From NCBI GenBank assembly GCA_964610205.1, contig CAZSVI010000142.1, positions 1 to 8,982 on the forward strand: a stretch of DNA of 8,982 nt, given 5' to 3'. Under the pieces are notes generated by a model, which worked only from the letters and a program-made list of their open reading frames with translations, did not search any database and was not told where the DNA came from. Shown piece by piece: positions 7,786 through 8,982 of this stretch (position 1 is the first letter of the stretch; each line of letters starts with the position of its first letter). The translations under genes were made by a program, and so were the position numbers. This stretch comes from CAZSVI01 sp964610205 (GTDB lineage Bacteria > Bacillota > Clostridia > DSM-8532).

Positions 7786-8508
7786 TTATGGATTTTCATA
7801 ATCCCCCGGGGAATTACGTTCAATCAGGTTATCCCCTTCCAGCTTGACAGCAACATCACCCTGCACTTCAATTGAACCGGCATTTTGTGTCATAATACAG
7901 TCTCTTATCACCGTATGCATGGGGTTTGCCCCCGTAACAAACAATACGGCGCTTTTCGCGTTTTGATGAAGATAACAGCCCTCCAGCAGTAAGGGTGAAG
8001 CGGAATACGCATACACCCCGTATATACCGCAGCCCACAAGCTCACAATTGACAAGGCTTATAGAGCTTCCTCCGATAATCCCTACCACCGCTCCGTCTCT
8101 GGCATCTTCAATGGGATCATTGTCCCCTTCCTCCAAAATAACATGCTGTGCTTTAATGTTGGACATGGTTATGCTTTTGCATTCATTGAACGTGATGACA
8201 TGGTGATCAATACCTTTGGTATTAATCCAGACTTCTCCGTTTCCCTCCAGCACCAGGTTTTTTCTGTTGCTTAGAACAATGGCTTCAAGCGTATCGTAGG
8301 TTCCCGCATTGAAGACGATTTTACCTCCGTCTTCCAGAGTGTCAAGGGCTTTCTGGATATCATCACCGGGGGATAGAACAAGCTCCCGAACCTGCTCGTG
8401 AGCGCTTACTTCCCTTCGATTCATCGTATTGCCTGATGCGGTCAGAAAAACAGTCAAGGCGGCAATTCCTGTCAAAACCAGACTAAAAACATATCTTCTC
8501 TTCCACAT
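7786..8508 (-). CDS. Exported right-handed beta-helix (pectin-lyase-fold) protein
   Basis: The product has 240 residues. MWKRR followed by a hydrophobic stretch at 6-24 marks a signal peptide or N-terminal anchor; no lipobox is seen and the cleavage site is not clear. Residues 44-71 (LVLSPGDDIQKALDTLEDGG then KIVFNAGTY) are the typical entry cap of pectin-lyase-like proteins. After that come short repeating rungs such as KNLVLEGNG (83-91), KSITMSNIKA (111-120), SISLVNCELVGCGIYGVYAY and PLLLEGCYLHQNAKSAVLF, like NosD/PF13229 beta-helix proteins. It is short for the fold, with perhaps six or seven turns, and no lyase catalytic pattern was recognised, so carbohydrate binding or a structural role is as likely as an enzyme. 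The ATG at 8508 is chosen over an in-frame GTG at 8514 because GAGGAG (8517-8522) is 8 bases from the ATG but only 2 from the GTG. It is the first gene of the operon, 38 bases before the A2M-like gene with no terminator between. Confidence 0.8.
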   Translation of the reverse strand: MWKRRYVFSLVLTGIAALTVFLTASGNTMNRREVSAHEQVRELVLSPGDDIQKALDTLEDGGKIVFNAGTYDTLEAIVLSNRKNLVLEGNGEVWINTKGIDHHVITFNECKSITMSNIKAQHVILEEGDNDPIEDARDGAVVGIIGGSSISLVNCELVGCGIYGVYAYSASPLLLEGCYLHQNAKSAVLFVTGANPMHTVIRDCIMTQNAGSIEVQGDVAVKLEGDNLIERNSPGDYENP

Positions 8509-8516
8509 AAACACAT

Positions 8517-8522
8517 CTCCTC
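8517..8522 (-). promoter_or_regulatory. Ribosome binding site that fixes the beta-helix gene start
   Basis: GAGGAG on the minus strand is 8 bases before the ATG at 8508. The in-frame GTG at 8514 would be only 2 bases away, which is too close for initiation. Confidence 0.75.
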
Positions 8523-8561
8523 AATATGGACATAATCTGCATGAATTCCTTATCCAGGTAA

Positions 8562-8590
8562 ATTATATCATACCAAAGAGCTTAAATCAA
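8562..8590 (-). promoter_or_regulatory. Operon promoter, sigma-A type with extended -10
   Basis: On the minus strand TTGATT (8585-8590) and a perfect TATAAT (8562-8567) are separated by exactly 17 bases, and TG sits one base upstream of the -10 box. Transcription should start near 8555, giving a leader of roughly 45 bases before the beta-helix gene. The -10 box lies within GGTA...TACC (8557-8574), short inverted arms that could be part of an operator. This is the only strong leftward promoter found between the oxidoreductase end and the operon. Confidence 0.75.
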
Positions 8591-8670
8591 TTTGCAGAAT
8601 TGCTGAAATAACGTTAACTGCCTTTGAAATAGCCTGTTTAATGAAGCTTCTCCCTGAAAACTTTCTGTAT

Positions 8671-8706
8671 GTCGTTGAGGAATACTGACGTATTCCGATT
8701 GACGAC
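8671..8706. repeat. Interrupted inverted repeat upstream of the operon promoter
   Basis: GGAATAC (8679-8685) and GTATTCC (8690-8696) form a perfect 7-base inverted repeat with a TGAC loop. Outer arms GTCGT (8671-8675) and ACGAC (8702-8706) extend it after an unequal internal loop. The centre is about 100 bases upstream of the operon -35 box. It could be a regulator site or a hairpin in a read-through transcript from the oxidoreductase gene. No T-run follows on either strand, so it does not look like an intrinsic terminator. Confidence 0.45.
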
Positions 8707-8798
8707 AACACTGCATTGCAGAAAAATATACGGTAAGATATGCATAGGTATTTAGAGAACGTTGTATTCGTACTCCGGACAGGCAACCCAAGTGAAAC

Positions 8799-8822
8799 CT
8801 ATACTGTTTATTACCAGTATGG
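8799..8822 (-). repeat. Small hairpin downstream of the oxidoreductase gene
   Basis: ATACTG (8801-8806) and CAGTAT (8815-8820) pair perfectly around an 8-base loop, with one wobble and one G:C pair possible beyond. It lies about 75 bases past the stop of the oxidoreductase on the same transcript. Only TTT follows nearby on the minus strand, so a terminator role is weak. Confidence 0.3.
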
Positions 8823-8896
8823 AATTAAAGATAGTATCGGTAAAGGTATATTCATGGAACAGGAAGTCATATTTTCAGTGTTCCTTAATAACGAAT

Positions 8897-8982
8897 TTAT
8901 ACCTCAGGAAGGGCGATTTCAATTTCACGTCCGCATTCTGAGGATTTGACAATACCGTCCAATATAGCCTGGTTATAGAGGA
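8897..8982 (-). CDS. C-terminal end of a Gfo/Idh/MocA-family oxidoreductase, cut by the window edge
   Basis: Reading leftward from the edge, the last 27 codons give LYNQAILDGIVKSSECGREI followed by EIALPEV and a TAA stop at 8897-8899. The pattern A-I-L-D-x-I-x-x-S-x-x-x-G-R-E is the usual tail of NAD(P)-dependent sugar and inositol dehydrogenases of the Gfo/Idh/MocA family, in which a final helix is followed by a short strand. The Rossmann domain and catalytic residues lie outside the window. It reads in the same direction as the operon but is about 390 bases away with a strong promoter between, so it is probably a separate unit. The call rests on a short but typical segment. Confidence 0.65.
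   Translation of the reverse strand, partial: LYNQAILDGIVKSSECGREIEIALPEV

Larger units (their letters stand above)
8591..8896. other. Intergenic region between the oxidoreductase and the operon
   Basis: No supported gene lies here. Frames of 60-72 codons exist on both strands but have no clear ribosome binding site and no family resemblance I recognise. The region holds the two inverted repeats described separately and a short palindrome CTGCATTGCAG at 8711-8721. Confidence 0.5.

Noticed and set aside
8568..8791. Two overlapping minus-strand frames of about 70 codons
   Set aside because: They overlap each other and the operon promoter region, have no ribosome binding site and match no family I recognise; an old mobile-element remnant was considered but no supporting motif was found.
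8856..8884. GGAACA/TGTTCC inverted repeat as a terminator of the oxidoreductase gene
   Set aside because: The arms are only 6 bases with a 17-base loop and no T-run follows.
8740..8949. A 69-codon plus-strand open frame
   Set aside because: It runs across the convincing C-terminal codons of the oxidoreductase on the other strand and has only a weak ribosome binding site.
1..8982. CRISPR arrays, tRNA or rRNA genes, insertion-sequence ends, defence-system genes
   Set aside because: No regularly spaced repeats, RNA-gene signatures, transposase motifs or known defence domains were seen on reading both strands.

Overview
The window looks like a stretch of a Bacillota (Clostridia-type) chromosome. 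The reasons are strong AGGAGG-like ribosome binding sites 8 bases from their start codons, TATAAT-type sigma-A promoters, a lipoprotein signal, and the mix of families (a MEMO/CapA lipoprotein, UROD-family and Gfo/Idh/MocA genes). The taxonomic call is inference.

Layout: all well-supported genes read leftward (minus strand). The right edge (8897-8982) holds the last 27 codons of a Gfo/Idh/MocA-type oxidoreductase. Next comes about 390 bases of non-coding DNA with inverted repeats and a very good extended -10 promoter (8562-8590). That promoter starts an apparent three-gene operon: a 240-residue exported right-handed beta-helix protein (7786-8508), a 1692-residue membrane-anchored alpha-2-macroglobulin-like protein (2669-7747), and a 655-residue lipoprotein that fuses a MEMO/AmmeMemoRadiSam-B domain to a CapA-type metallophosphatase domain (705-2672). 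The first two genes are 38 bases apart and the last two overlap by 4 bases (ATGA), so co-expression and translational coupling are likely.

Left of the operon, 1-704 is non-coding or decayed. It contains a frameshifted, end-truncated fragment of a uroporphyrinogen-decarboxylase-family gene (139-527), an AT-rich repeat at 663-689 that shares 14 identical bases with the operon promoter, and a second leftward promoter (81-109) facing a possible gene that runs off the left edge.

How the genes may work together: all three operon products are exported and carry an N-terminal membrane anchor, lipid anchor or signal peptide, so the operon most plausibly builds a set of cell-surface proteins. The alpha-2-macroglobulin has no C-x-E-Q thioester, so classical covalent protease trapping is unlikely. 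The MEMO domain keeps most metal-site histidines but lacks the usual cysteine. No published system with this three-gene composition comes to mind, so it is the best candidate here for something undescribed; its function cannot be read from the sequence alone.
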